Of a stretch of DNA of 64,000 nt, positions 1-10,146 are shown piece by piece. Numbering within the stretch: the first letter of the stretch is position 1; each line of letters opens with the position of its first letter. The stretch spans positions 62,001 to 126,000 of the forward strand of contig NZ_JADFFK010000014.1 in the NCBI RefSeq assembly GCF_015223355.1, written 5' to 3'. The translations under genes and the position numbers were made by a program. The notes beneath the pieces were generated by a model, which was given only the letters and a program-made list of their open reading frames with translations, did no database searches and was not told the origin of the DNA. Source of the DNA: Salipiger mangrovisoli. GTDB lineage: Bacteria > Pseudomonadota > Alphaproteobacteria > Rhodobacterales > Rhodobacteraceae.

Positions 1-340
1 AAGCCGAGATACAGAGGGCTCAGATCTTCGGTGCCAGGTCTCCGTCCGTCAGGAATTTCGACCGCGAGACTTGATCCCGCTTGCGCGTTGTTTTGGCGCA
101 GTCGCACCGAGTGCTACCTCGCGGCTCCGGACCAAGGCCTTTCGGGAACGTGCTTCGGTCCGGGATCAGCCTGAAAGACCGCCGACAAGATGCTGGTTCG
201 ATGCAGGTCCGGCGTGTCCATCTCGTAGGCGTGCTCGGCTTGGCTGGCGACGGTCCAGAGCCCGACCTCACCGGACCCGAGACCCTTCGGGACCTCGGGA
301 CCCCGCGATGGCGTCGGCGAGGCGGGTCGGATCGTACGGT

Positions 341-1026
341 GGCGACGACCATCCTGAAGCTCTTGCCATCGTCCCACATGCGGTGCAGCACGACAGCCAT
401 GCGCCGAGCCAGGGCCACCATCGCGCGATTGCGTCTGCGGCGTTTGGCAACATGAAATGCTCAGGCCGGAAGTGCAGTGCCGCGCCCACGGTTCAGCATG
501 ACCGTCGCGGCCTGGCAGAGGGCTCTGCGCAGGGTCAGTCGCCAGCCTTCGTTATGCCGCCCGAGACATCGCGCTCGCCGCACTGGTTGAGCGGTAGGCG
601 AGTGCCACGCCTGCACCCACTCCGGGCAGGACCATCAGACGCAGGCAAACCGCGCAGACCTGCTTGGCGGAAGCGGACTTGCTCTTGACCGGGCGGAACC
701 AGCCGACGTGCAGGAGCCGCGCGATCCCTTCGGCATCGCGGCGATCAGTCTTGCTCGGCATCCCTTTCAAGGCGCGCGTCACCTGTCTGCTTTCCATCAG
801 GACGGCAGGCAAACCGGCATCGGTCATCGCCCGGTGCAGCCATTGCGACAACGGTCCTGCTTCGAGCCCGACCGCCTCGGTCGTTCCTTCCGGTTCGCGA
901 AGCACCGCGATCAGCGCCTTGGTTCGCTGGCCACATTCACCTCCCTGACGATCTTGCCATGCTCGGTGAGCATGCAGACCGCCGTCTTCGCGAGCGACAC
1001 ATCCAGCCATGCAAACTGCTTCAAGG
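341..1026 (-). pseudogene. IS110-family transposase remnant
   Basis: Pieces of an IS110-type transposase can be read on the minus strand in several frames. The N-terminal piece (about 930-1026) contains LDVSLAKTAVCMLTEHGKIV, typical of the DEDD domain start. After a frameshift near 930 the sequence continues with EPEGTTEAVGLEAGPLSQWL and SKTDRRDAEGIARLLHVGWF, then LPGVGAGVALAYRST from the C-terminal domain. The last piece, ALARRMAVVLHRMWDDG (about 341-421), is the usual C-terminus in yet another frame. The part between the last two pieces is shortened. With at least two frame changes and an internal loss the gene cannot be active. Its 5' end lies right beside a perfect FNR-type box. Confidence 0.75.
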
Positions 1027-1034
1027 GCGCTCCT

Positions 1035-1048
1035 TTGACCGGCGTCAA
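1035..1048. promoter_or_regulatory. FNR-type box TTGAC-CGGC-GTCAA
   Basis: TTGACCGGCGTCAA is a perfect 5-4-5 inverted repeat of the FNR/FixK class. Its centre is about 66 bases before the DUF2267 start at 1108, which would fit a class II activator site if the transcript has a leader of about 25 bases. The same 14-mer recurs at 30714. Confidence 0.7.
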
Positions 1049-1107
1049 TGCGGTCTTGTTCTCCAATGAAAAGCTAGGAAGCGAACCAGAGCCAAGGGAG
1101 GTGTTCC

Positions 1108-1533
1108 ATGCGCGCTACTGGGCATTCGGCCGTCGACACGGCACCGCAGGTGGTTGCGGAATGGCTCAACCTCCTTTGCGAAGATCTCGAGTGGACAGAA
1201 GAGGGCCGCGCCTACCTCCTGTTGACCGAGACTTTGCATGCGCTCCGGGACTATCTCGGCGTGGATGAGGCGGCGGATCTCGGGGCGCAGCTGCCGCTGA
1301 TCATCCGCGGCATTTACTACACCAACTGGGACCCTTCAAAGACGCCGGTCCATCCACGCAGCAAGGCGGACTTCCTTGACCGAGTTGCCCGCGCCTTCAG
1401 CAGGGACCCTCTGGAGGATCCGGAACGCGCAGTGACAGCGGTCTTCGACCTGCTGCGCAGAAAAGTCTCGATGGGTGAAATCGCCCATGTTGGGAATGCC
1501 ATGCGCGGCCCGCTACGAAAACTCTGGGATTAG
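1108..1533 (+). CDS. DUF2267 domain protein
   Basis: This 141-residue protein matches the DUF2267 family: an N-terminal helix with ALRDYLGVDEAADLGAQLP, then the characteristic IIRGIYYTNWDP segment, then a second helical half with AVFDLLRRKVSMGEI and a C-terminal LRKLW. The molecular function of the family is unknown, and its members are often found in stress or low-oxygen gene clusters. The start has a good ribosome site (GGGAGG, 6 bases before ATG). A perfect FNR-type box lies about 66 bases upstream, so control by an Fnr-like protein is likely. No signal peptide or membrane segment is seen, so a cytoplasmic location is expected. Confidence 0.8.
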   Translation: MRATGHSAVDTAPQVVAEWLNLLCEDLEWTEEGRAYLLLTETLHALRDYLGVDEAADLGAQLPLIIRGIYYTNWDPSKTPVHPRSKADFLDRVARAFSRDPLEDPERAVTAVFDLLRRKVSMGEIAHVGNAMRGPLRKLWD

Positions 1534-1973
1534 ACCGGTGCCCGGGTGCTGGGGCCATTGGCCCGCCTGCGCTTCTGCCTCGGGCACGCTTCTCTCCGAT
1601 CGGGGCGCGCGGCACATTCATTCCGGCAGGGATAGGATGCGGGACTGCCATCACCGAAAGGAACCCGTGGGGGCAGACGGTTGTCGGCAATCAATGCTCA
1701 ATCCGGAGCGTGATGATAGTCTGGCGCAAACATCGGTCCGTTCGGTCGGGCTCATGTTGCAACGGGAACCTGGACGGCGTGCGACATCGGCCAGGACCCC
1801 CGCAGCTTGCACATTCACGCGGACGATCGCACCGGGCACCTCCGGTTTCTCTGCTCACAAGGGCCAATCACGGAAGGTCACAGCGCAGACACCGCCCGTC
1901 GCGGGCCGCAGGAGGGGCCCCCCAAGGGGCCTCTGCAACTTGACACGAATTCTGTCGGGAAAGGAGCACGACA
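1534..1973. other. gene-free stretch with a near-FNR site
   Basis: No convincing coding sequence was found in either strand; the open frames here have no ribosome sites or family features. The only structured element noticed is TTGTCGGCAATCAA at 1681-1694, one mismatch from TTGAC-N4-ATCAA. It lies far (about 286 bases) from the next start. Confidence 0.4.
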
Positions 1974-2312
1974 ATGCCTGATAACGCTCGAACAAGAGAC
2001 CCGGAAACCCGCGAGGGGGACGAGGCGGTCGAACTGCGCGAATTGCGTGAGGCGGCCCACCTGCTCGGTGCACGCCTGCGGGAATTCGGCGCGGCTCGCA
2101 TGGGCGAGGCCGAGATGAGGGTCGGAATGACGGCCGACGACTTGCTCGTCGAAGGGCGGCGCATGTTGCGCGAAATCGAGACCCGGATGTCGGATACCGA
2201 GAAACGGGTCGAACGCAGCCTGCGCGCGCACCCCGGCAGCTGGATCGGAGGATTGCTGGGCGTGATCGGTTTCGGCTTGGTGCTGGGACTGCTCCTTCAC
2301 CGCCGCGAATGA
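1974..2312 (+). CDS. DUF883/ElaB-like membrane-anchored protein
   Basis: The protein has 112 residues. A long charged helical region (about 18-80, rich in E, R and A, probably coiled coil) is followed by RAHPGSWIGGLLGVIGFGLV and a last basic LLHRRE. This glycine-spaced C-terminal hydrophobic helix ending in positive residues is the hallmark of the DUF883/ElaB/YqjD group, small inner-membrane proteins that in E. coli bind ribosomes in stationary phase. The start has a ribosome site (AAGGAG, 7 bases upstream). It is followed after 7 bases by a small integral membrane protein, and the two are probably cotranscribed. The ribosome role here is only inferred from the family. Confidence 0.7.
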   Translation: MPDNARTRDPETREGDEAVELRELREAAHLLGARLREFGAARMGEAEMRVGMTADDLLVEGRRMLREIETRMSDTEKRVERSLRAHPGSWIGGLLGVIGFGLVLGLLLHRRE

Positions 2313-2319
2313 CCCTCAT

Positions 2320-2736
2320 ATGATCGCCCTGCGCGAGAGGATTGCCTCGTCCGTGGCCTCTGGGCTGCGAGACGTGGTCGTTCTGGCGGTGCTGTGCGTC
2401 CTGCTGTTGAGCGCTTGGACATGCCTGGTTCTGGGCCTCTTGGGTGCGCTGCGACCAGCTCTTGGTCCGAGCGGGGCATTCTTCGCCCTGTCGGTGGCCA
2501 TGCTGCTCCTTGGGAGTGCGGTCGCATTGATTGCCAAGGCACTGCGCCGTCGCCCTCCGCCTCCGGTCCCCCTGCCAGAAGGTGTGTTGCCGCTTGCCAC
2601 GCTGGCGTTGCCACATCTGGCCAGCAGGGCGGGGCTGAGGCTTGGAATGGTGCTCCTCGCGGGAGGGCTCGTCGCGGCAGCCGTGATGCTGCAGCCGTCG
2701 CGTCCGGACCGTGGGAGAAACAAGCTATTTCGATAG
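2320..2736 (+). CDS. small membrane protein, phage-holin-family-like
   Basis: The product has 138 residues with two closely spaced hydrophobic helices (about 19-45 and 50-70), a basic proline-rich loop (RRRPPPPVPLPEG) and a third hydrophobic helix (about 108-126). This layout resembles the 'phage holin family/DUF1469' proteins that commonly follow DUF883-like genes, but no catalytic motif exists and similarity is by layout only. It starts 7 bases after the upstream stop without a strong ribosome site, suggesting translational coupling. Its 3' end overlaps the convergent universal stress gene by 12 bases. Confidence 0.55.
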   Translation: MIALRERIASSVASGLRDVVVLAVLCVLLLSAWTCLVLGLLGALRPALGPSGAFFALSVAMLLLGSAVALIAKALRRRPPPPVPLPEGVLPLATLALPHLASRAGLRLGMVLLAGGLVAAAVMLQPSRPDRGRNKLFR

Positions 2737-3558
2737 GAGCACGGGCATGGGGGCAAATTCCAGAAGGTCCCGGGTGACAGCGCCGATCACGAAATCATAA
2801 AGCTGAGAATGGCCGAAGGCGCCCGTGACGAGCATTTCGGCGCCAAATTCCTGCGCCGCTGCGATCAGCATCTCGGCGCGTTGCTCCAGCGGTGCACTGC
2901 GCTCGGTCACCGTCACACGGAAGCCGAGGCGATCAAGAGACGTTGCGAAATCCGCCTTGGAGTCGATGCCGGGTACCACGCGCCCCGCGCGCGACACCAC
3001 GGTGACAAGTTCAATCTCCGCCCCGTCCGCGGCGAGCGACAGCGCATCATGCGCCGCCCGTGTCGCCTCGCGGGTGTCACTCCAGCCGATGGTCAGCCGC
3101 GCGACCGGTCCGGCCAGCGCCGCCTCGGGTGTCAGGACCAGCACCGGACGCCCAAGATTGCGCGTGACCCGTTCCATCAGGTTTCGATCATCGGGCGAGC
3201 GGCTGAGTGCACCGTTGGTGCCGGCCAGCACTAGATCGGCCCCACGCGCTCCCGCAAATATGAAATCCTCGGCCCCGTAGAGCGTGGTTTGCGCCCGGTA
3301 CTCGGCGAGGACGCCGGAGGATCTGTTCTCCTTTTCAAAGGCGGCCCGAATCTTTTCTGAATCTTGCTCCTCCCATTCCTGCATACTTGCGTAAATCATC
3401 GGTTCGGCACCGATGCCATCCGCGAATATCATCGGATTGTAGGGGTGCAGAACTGTCACGTGGGCGTCATAGGAAGTTGCGAGTTGAAAGGCTTGAGGCA
3501 AGCTCCACTTAGCTTCATCCTGGTCGAAAACGATGAGGCAAATTGTTTTTATGGCCAT
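2725..3558 (-). CDS. universal stress protein, two tandem Usp domains
   Basis: A 277-residue cytoplasmic protein with two UspA-like domains. The first (about 1-145) starts MAIKTICLIVFDQDEAKW and has GADLVLAGTNGALSR and the end RPVLVLTP. The second (about 150-277) has RLTIGWSDTREATRAAHDAL and ends GAEMLVTGAFGHSQLYDFVI then APMPVLLS. The G-x2-G-x9-G(S/T) ATP-binding pattern is only partly kept, so nucleotide binding is uncertain. I chose the second ATG (3558) because GGGAG lies 8 bases before it; an ATG six bases earlier is too close. No FNR-type box was recognised in front of it. Tandem Usp proteins are common in hypoxia and stress regulons, which fits the neighbours. Confidence 0.85.
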   Translation of the reverse strand: MAIKTICLIVFDQDEAKWSLPQAFQLATSYDAHVTVLHPYNPMIFADGIGAEPMIYASMQEWEEQDSEKIRAAFEKENRSSGVLAEYRAQTTLYGAEDFIFAGARGADLVLAGTNGALSRSPDDRNLMERVTRNLGRPVLVLTPEAALAGPVARLTIGWSDTREATRAAHDALSLAADGAEIELVTVVSRAGRVVPGIDSKADFATSLDRLGFRVTVTERSAPLEQRAEMLIAAAQEFGAEMLVTGAFGHSQLYDFVIGAVTRDLLEFAPMPVLLSK

Positions 3559-3720
3559 AATCATGCTCCCATGATGATATCAGATGACTGATACAATTAA
3601 TTTCAGGGAAAGCGCGATCATCTTGATCCAGAATTTCCGGTGATCGAATGCGCCTATCGCATCGTCAGCACCGAAAGACCGACAGTCCCGGAGCAAGTTT
3701 GCGCTGCCCCGTCTTCAGCG

Positions 3721-4473
3721 TCATTGACTGTCGTCATTGCGGTCGGGGGCAGGCGGCGCTGTCTGCTCTCTCGTGGTTCTGACTTGACCGGTGAAAACGT
3801 ATCCAATCCCGCGCACCGATCTGATCAGCATTTCTGGCCCAGAGACCTTCGACTCGATCTTGCGCCTGAGCCGGGCCACGTGGCCGTCGAGCGTTCGATC
3901 TTCAGGAGACCAATCCCGCCCTCTGAGGGCTTGCGAAAGCTCATCGCGCGTCAGGATTCGGCCCGGATGCTGCAAGAAGAGGGCGAGGAGTCTTTGTTCA
4001 AACCAAGTGAGGTCGACAAGGCTGCCGTCAAGATGTGTCAGAACTCCTCGCTGCGCGTCAAACTGCGAATGGTCGAAAACGATGTTCGACTGCGTGGATA
4101 TTTCGCGCTGGTAGATGTCCAATGTTTTCCTGACACGGAGAATAACCTCCTTAATATGGAATGGTTTTGTGATATAGTCATCCGCGCCATACTCAAGGCC
4201 AATAACCCTGTCCTCGGGAGTCGCCTTTCCTGAAATCATCAGTATGGGAATATTCCACGTCTTTCGCAATTCCTTGGCCAGCTCGAGGCCATCTTCATTG
4301 CCAAGAACTATGTCGAGAGTGATGAGATCAATGCTGCGAGAATTGAGGGTTTCGAACATGCACTGCCGATCGTGGCACTCGCAGACATTCCAGCCTTGGG
4401 TCTCGAAGGCCGCTCGCATTGCATCACGAACGCCTCGCTCGTCATCAACAATAAGAATTGTGACTAATCCCAT
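3721..4473 (-). CDS. OmpR-family response regulator (orphan)
   Basis: A 250-residue two-domain regulator. The receiver (about 4-120) has the acidic pair D10-D11, the phosphoacceptor Asp54 in DLITLDIVLG, Thr/Ser at LMISGK and Lys103 in YITKPF. The C-terminal winged helix (about 135-235) has LTWFEQRLLALFLQHPGRIL, DGHVARLRRKIE and RSVRGIGYVF, typical of OmpR/PhoB DNA-binding domains. No histidine kinase lies beside it, so the partner is unknown. The start has a good site (GGGAGCGCAC-ATG). An inverted repeat CTTTGAT/ATCAAAG lies in the leader just upstream and might be an autoregulatory operator. Confidence 0.88.
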   Translation of the reverse strand: MGLVTILIVDDERGVRDAMRAAFETQGWNVCECHDRQCMFETLNSRSIDLITLDIVLGNEDGLELAKELRKTWNIPILMISGKATPEDRVIGLEYGADDYITKPFHIKEVILRVRKTLDIYQREISTQSNIVFDHSQFDAQRGVLTHLDGSLVDLTWFEQRLLALFLQHPGRILTRDELSQALRGRDWSPEDRTLDGHVARLRRKIESKVSGPEMLIRSVRGIGYVFTGQVRTTREQTAPPAPDRNDDSQ

Positions 4474-4484
4474 GTGCGCTCCCT

Positions 4485-4507
4485 CTTTGATCGAGAAAAT
4501 ATCAAAG
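4485..4507. promoter_or_regulatory. inverted repeat before response-regulator gene
   Basis: CTTTGAT (4485-4491) and ATCAAAG (4501-4507) are perfect 7-base arms with a 9-base spacer. The spacer is too long for an FNR box (4 bases). The repeat sits directly before the ribosome site of the response regulator, so it could be an operator or a leader hairpin. Confidence 0.4.
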
Positions 4508-4873
4508 CTTTGGGTCTATGGGCAACATGCTCTGCGTACGGAATAAAATATTCAACCCTAGGAGGATTTTTGATCGACCAGAGCAACCATTGAGAATTTC
4601 GCTGAAGTGACCACAAAATATGCAGAATTTAAAAATTTTGCTCCTCCCCAAACAGACGAAAACCGTGGCGGTCTTTGTACTGGACGATCAGGCATTTAAT
4701 CCGAGGTTTGAAAGGTGCGACCCATTCTTTGAAATGGATCGAAGGCCGACGTTCCAAGTTCGTGGCCGGTTGGCGGGGGCTGTCGAGCTCCGGCATGCGA
4801 CCAATCCAACTCATCGATTTCCGAAGTGAATTTCACTCCCCGATACGAGCATTCGCCCGCGTCGACCACGTCG
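4508..4873. other. gene-free stretch, A/T-richer
   Basis: This gap is noticeably richer in A and T than its surroundings. No family-like coding sequence was found in it; it probably contains the response-regulator promoter. Confidence 0.35.
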
Positions 4874-5326
4874 CTAGTCGAGCTTCAAGGTATCGCGAAG
4901 GGCATCCGCCAGATGCGCCGGAGGCGTGCTCAGCAGGTTCCGGACGATCTCGCGGCGCAGGCAGGCTTCCAACGACTTGGGCACCATCTCGCGCCAGAGG
5001 CCAACCATGTGCGGGCTCCCGACCAGGACGAGCCCGTCGAAGGCTCCAGCCTGCCGATTGTGTTCGAGATGCTCGAACACTTGACGGAGGAACCCGCGGC
5101 TGTCCTCAAGCCGCGCATCCGTGGAGGGCGCAACCGCCGAGCGGCGCCCGGTCCTTGCCGAAGCGAAGCTGCGGGTCGGCCGATCCCGCCAGATGTCCTC
5201 CGCGCTGCGTTCGGGCCCGTGAACTACGCTTTCCGCATGAACGGGATGCGAGGAATCGAGAAGATCGTGCATGATCCGGGCTTCGTGCCCATTCAGAACG
5301 ACGTACCAGAGCTTTGGTTGTTTCAT
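4874..5326 (-). CDS. host attachment protein family (baeRF-like)
   Basis: The 150-residue protein begins MKQPKLWYVVLNGHEARIM, the typical start of the 'host attachment protein' family (Pfam Host_attach), which has a release-factor-1-like fold. Later segments fit the same fold: FDGLVLVGSPHMVGLWREMV and LRREIVRNLLSTPPAHLADAL. In Agrobacterium the family was named for plant attachment, but the biochemical role is unknown. The start at 5326 is chosen because GAGGGAG lies 6 bases before it. It follows the CBS-domain gene by 11 bases on the same strand, so the two form a small operon. Confidence 0.75.
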   Translation of the reverse strand: MKQPKLWYVVLNGHEARIMHDLLDSSHPVHAESVVHGPERSAEDIWRDRPTRSFASARTGRRSAVAPSTDARLEDSRGFLRQVFEHLEHNRQAGAFDGLVLVGSPHMVGLWREMVPKSLEACLRREIVRNLLSTPPAHLADALRDTLKLD

Positions 5327-5337
5327 CTGATGCTCCC

Positions 5338-5757
5338 TCATTGGTGATGGGCCGAAACCGCCCGCGCCAGTTCACCAGCGAGTTGCAGGCTGGTTGCGTG
5401 AGCGATGTCGCCGAGGCTGAGCATCCCGACCAGGCGCTTCTTTTCGTCGAGAACGGGCAACCTGCGGATCTGCTTCTGCTCCATCAGATGGATTGCATCC
5501 TCAACGGATTCCTCGGTTCTGCAAAAGACAATGCCCGGCGACATGACCTCAATGGCTAGCGTTGTTTCAGGATCGAGCTTCTTTGCCACCACCCGCAGCG
5601 CAAGATCACGATCTGTGATCATTCCGACAAGACGACCGTCGCGACCGACTGGGAGCGCTCCGAGATTGTCCTTTGCCATCTGAGAGGCGATCTCCGAGAC
5701 GGGCGTGTCCGCGCTGACCCATTCCGCCGAGATACGCATGGCTTCACTGACTTTCAT
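5338..5757 (-). CDS. CBS-domain pair protein
   Basis: A 139-residue protein made of two CBS modules. The first (about 1-60) contains LPVGRDGRLVGMITDRDLAL, the second (about 72-125) RRLPVLDEKKRLVGMLSLGD. Such stand-alone Bateman modules bind adenine nucleotides; the mycobacterial hypoxic response protein Hrp1 is a known example in a low-oxygen regulon. The start (5757) is fixed by GGAGG 8 bases upstream. A degenerate FNR-like site (ATCAA half intact, other half ACGAC) has its centre about 61 bases upstream, the same spacing as at clearer sites in this window. Cotranscription with the host-attachment-like gene is likely. Confidence 0.88.
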   Translation of the reverse strand: MKVSEAMRISAEWVSADTPVSEIASQMAKDNLGALPVGRDGRLVGMITDRDLALRVVAKKLDPETTLAIEVMSPGIVFCRTEESVEDAIHLMEQKQIRRLPVLDEKKRLVGMLSLGDIAHATSLQLAGELARAVSAHHQ

Positions 5758-5811
5758 GTTCGCTTCCTCCATTGCGGTCAGGCAATCTTCAGGAGCTCCG
5801 GCCGGCGCGCA

Positions 5812-5825
5812 TTGATCGGCGTCGT
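5812..5825. promoter_or_regulatory. degenerate FNR-like site before CBS gene
   Basis: TTGATCGGCGTCGT has one perfect half (TTGAT) and a second half with two mismatches. Support comes mainly from position: its centre is about 61 bases before the CBS gene start. Confidence 0.35.
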
Positions 5826-6327
5826 CGAACCCTGCTTGTTGTCGGTCGCAGAAAGACCCGCACAGCCGCGAGCGCCTGACCTTTTGAGCGCAGAAAGCAT
5901 TGGCTTTGCTCGATTAAGAAAAGAACTTCCGCATTCTGCTCGCTGAAAAACCGGCGCTTCGCTGGACATGGTTCCGGATCTGGATGTTCCACTGCGGAAT
6001 GTGTCCGAGGGTTGCGGCATCCATGCTCTGAACCCGTCCGGACATCGGCAGGGGATCACCGCGGAATTCGCAGAGGTGCTTTAGACCGGGCACCGGTCGC
6101 AGCTGCTTCAGGCGAATGTGCTTTACTGCAAGAGGGATGCAGCAAGGACCTTGTGCAGCTTCGCTCATCGTCGCTTCAACCTGCCCGACGCGGCCTGACT
6201 CCGGGCGATCGCACCGGCTTGGCTGCACATACGATTGGATCGTGCTTTTCTCCCGAAATACGGGGGATCTGTCGTGCTTGGCCACGACGAAGCCTGCGCC
6301 GTCTACTGTGAACGAACAGAGCCCCTG
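5826..6327. other. gene-free stretch
   Basis: Short minus-strand frames exist here (for example around 5914-6168), but they have no good ribosome site and no recognised family features. I see no supported gene. Confidence 0.35.
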
Positions 6328-8193
6328 TCACGAGGCATCCCGCACCTCTTGCGGCGGCGCAATGCGCAGCGCGCGAAGCGCATTCAGGATGACCGCCACG
6401 TCAATCACCTCCTGCAGCAGCGCGCCCTCGACCGGCTCGAGGTATCCAAGCGCCGCGGCGATCATGCCGATCACCGACAGCCCGATGCCCGCCACGACAC
6501 TCTGCAGCGCGATCATCCGCGCCTCGCGCGCGACGGTGAGGCCTGCAACCAACGGATCGATCCTGTCCACCAAAAGGACCACATCGGCCGCCTCTGCCGA
6601 GGCAGCGGCGCCTCGGGCGCCCATGGCGATGCCGATATCCGCGGCGGCGAGGGCAGGGGCATCGTTGACGCCGTCGCCGACCATCATGGTGGGGCCGCCC
6701 TCGCGTTCGGCCAGAACCAGCGCGACCTTTTCGTCGGGGCTGAGCTCCGCCCGAACCGCGTCGATCCCGAGCCCCGCGGTCACGCGCGCGGCCACCTCCG
6801 GGCGGTCCCCCGTTGCAAGCACGATCCGGGCGATCCCTTCCCGGCGCAACCCCTGCAGCGTGGCGCAGACCCCGTCCCGCAGCGGGTCGGCCATCACCAG
6901 GTGGCCCGCCGGGGACCCATCCACCGCCACGATCACCGCCCCGGCACCCGGCGCCTCCGGACGGGTGCCGGGCGCCGTCAGTGCGGCATGGACGTAGCTG
7001 AAACCCCCGACGCGGACCCGGCGCCCCTCGACGATGCCTTCTGCGCCTTCGCCCGGCGACTCGTGCACCTCCGCCGGGGTCGCAAGCGCCAGCGCCCGGG
7101 CCTTGGCGGCGGCGACGATGGCCTGGGCGACGGGATGCTTGGAGACCTGGTCGAGCGAGGCCGCCAGTCGCAGCAGCGCGTCCTCGGTCAGCGCTCCGGC
7201 GCTCTCGATCCCGGTGATCCGCGGCCGCCCGTCGGTGAGCGTGCCGGTCTTGTCGAGCACGAGCGTATGCATGCGGGCCATCGCCTCGAGCGCTTTTGCG
7301 CCCTTGACGAGCACTCCGAAGTGCGCCGCCCGTGACAAGCCCGCCACCAGCGCCACCGGCACCGCGAGGATGAGCGGGCAGGGGGTGGCGATCACCAGCA
7401 CGGCCACCGCGCGCACCGGGTCCGACGTGGCCCACCAGGCCACGACGGCGATAGTGACCGCCACCAACATGAACCCTAGCGACCAACGGTCCGCCAGCCG
7501 CGCCATCGGGGCCTTCGAGCGTTGCGCCGCCTCGACCAATCGTACGATGCCTGCATAGGTGCTTTCCTCGGCGCGGCGCGTGGCAATGATGTCAAAGGGC
7601 TCGCCCGCGTTGGTCGCCCCGCTCAGGGCCTCGCCGCCTACGGCCATGCGCTGCGGCAGCGACTCTCCCGTCAGCGCCGAGGTGTCGAGAAAGGCACCCT
7701 CGGACTGGATGGTGCCGTCGACGGGCACCACGTCGCCCTGAGGAATGAGCAGCCGGTCGCCGGGGGCAACCGCGTCGAGCGGCACGCGGTCGATCTGGCC
7801 GTCACGATGGCGCAGCGCGAAGCGCGGCACGCGCGAGAGCAGGTCGTGCATCTCCCGCCGCGCCCGGCCCTCGGCGAGGACCTCGAGCATGGTGCCGCCG
7901 GAATACATCAGTGCGACGATGCAGGCGGCGAGGCTTTCGCCGAAGAGCAGCGCCGAGGACATGGAAAGCGCGGCCAGCACGTCGAGCCCGACCTCGCCGC
8001 GGCGGACACTCCCGACGATCTCGAGCAGCAGCGCGCCAAGGGCGGGCAGGGTGCCGGCAATCCAGGCGCTGCGCGCCAGCGCGGGCTGGCCGAAGAGGTG
8101 CAGCAAGACCCCCGCCACGAGGCCCGCCAGCGCCAGCCCGAGCGTCGCGGTCTTCACACGGTCGATACCGAAGATTCCGGATTTTTCCAGCAT
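6328..8193 (-). CDS. P1B-type heavy-metal ATPase with TPCP motif
   Basis: About 621 residues from the chosen start. It has the P-type ATPase core: TGES (about 175-178), DKTGTLT (about 314-320), SKHPVAQ and GDGVNDAPAL, with three to four N-terminal membrane helices, a pair around the metal site and a C-terminal pair. The membrane metal motif is TPCP (about 270-273) rather than CPC, which is characteristic of the P1B-5 group; a rhizobial member, Nia, has been linked to Ni/Fe export. No N-terminal metal-binding domain is seen. The start is uncertain: in-frame ATGs also occur at 8235 and 8271 and none has a strong ribosome site. It is divergent from the acetyl-CoA synthetase operon, and the FNR box between them may serve both. 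Confidence 0.82.
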   Translation of the reverse strand: MLEKSGIFGIDRVKTATLGLALAGLVAGVLLHLFGQPALARSAWIAGTLPALGALLLEIVGSVRRGEVGLDVLAALSMSSALLFGESLAACIVALMYSGGTMLEVLAEGRARREMHDLLSRVPRFALRHRDGQIDRVPLDAVAPGDRLLIPQGDVVPVDGTIQSEGAFLDTSALTGESLPQRMAVGGEALSGATNAGEPFDIIATRRAEESTYAGIVRLVEAAQRSKAPMARLADRWSLGFMLVAVTIAVVAWWATSDPVRAVAVLVIATPCPLILAVPVALVAGLSRAAHFGVLVKGAKALEAMARMHTLVLDKTGTLTDGRPRITGIESAGALTEDALLRLAASLDQVSKHPVAQAIVAAAKARALALATPAEVHESPGEGAEGIVEGRRVRVGGFSYVHAALTAPGTRPEAPGAGAVIVAVDGSPAGHLVMADPLRDGVCATLQGLRREGIARIVLATGDRPEVAARVTAGLGIDAVRAELSPDEKVALVLAEREGGPTMMVGDGVNDAPALAAADIGIAMGARGAAASAEAADVVLLVDRIDPLVAGLTVAREARMIALQSVVAGIGLSVIGMIAAALGYLEPVEGALLQEVIDVAVILNALRALRIAPPQEVRDAS

Positions 8194-8351
8194 GGCGTCC
8201 CGAGGCTGCGTGCGTCTCGACGCCGAAGAAAGCATGGGAGGGCGGCGTTTGACAGCAGACTTTGGCGCCATGGGTCCGCCTGCGGCACGATGTCCTCGGC
8301 GCGCGGCTCGGTGTCGCCGGAGCCGCGCATCTCCGTCCGGAGCCGCGCGCA

Positions 8352-8365
8352 TTGATGCACGTCAA
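8352..8365. promoter_or_regulatory. FNR-type box TTGAT-GCAC-GTCAA
   Basis: A perfect 5-4-5 FNR-class site in the divergent gap. Its centre is about 72 bases before the acetyl-CoA synthetase start (8431) and about 165 before the ATPase start (8193). It is the only such site found ahead of the operon that ends with the [FeFe]-hydrogenase. Confidence 0.7.
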
Positions 8366-8430
8366 CCGGCGCTCCGGCAAAAGCGGGTAGACCTAGGGTG
8401 TCGAGGAGAGGACGGCTTCGGGAGGAGGCC

Positions 8431-10142
<1,712 letters not shown>

Positions 10143-10146
<4 letters not shown>

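Noticed and set aside
4485-4507. TTTGAT/ATCAAA repeat as an FNR box
   Set aside because: The half-sites look right, but the spacer is 9 bases instead of 4, so it is kept only as an inverted repeat.
5914-6285. Possible 123-codon minus-strand gene
   Set aside because: No good ribosome site and no family features; the codon pattern is not convincing.
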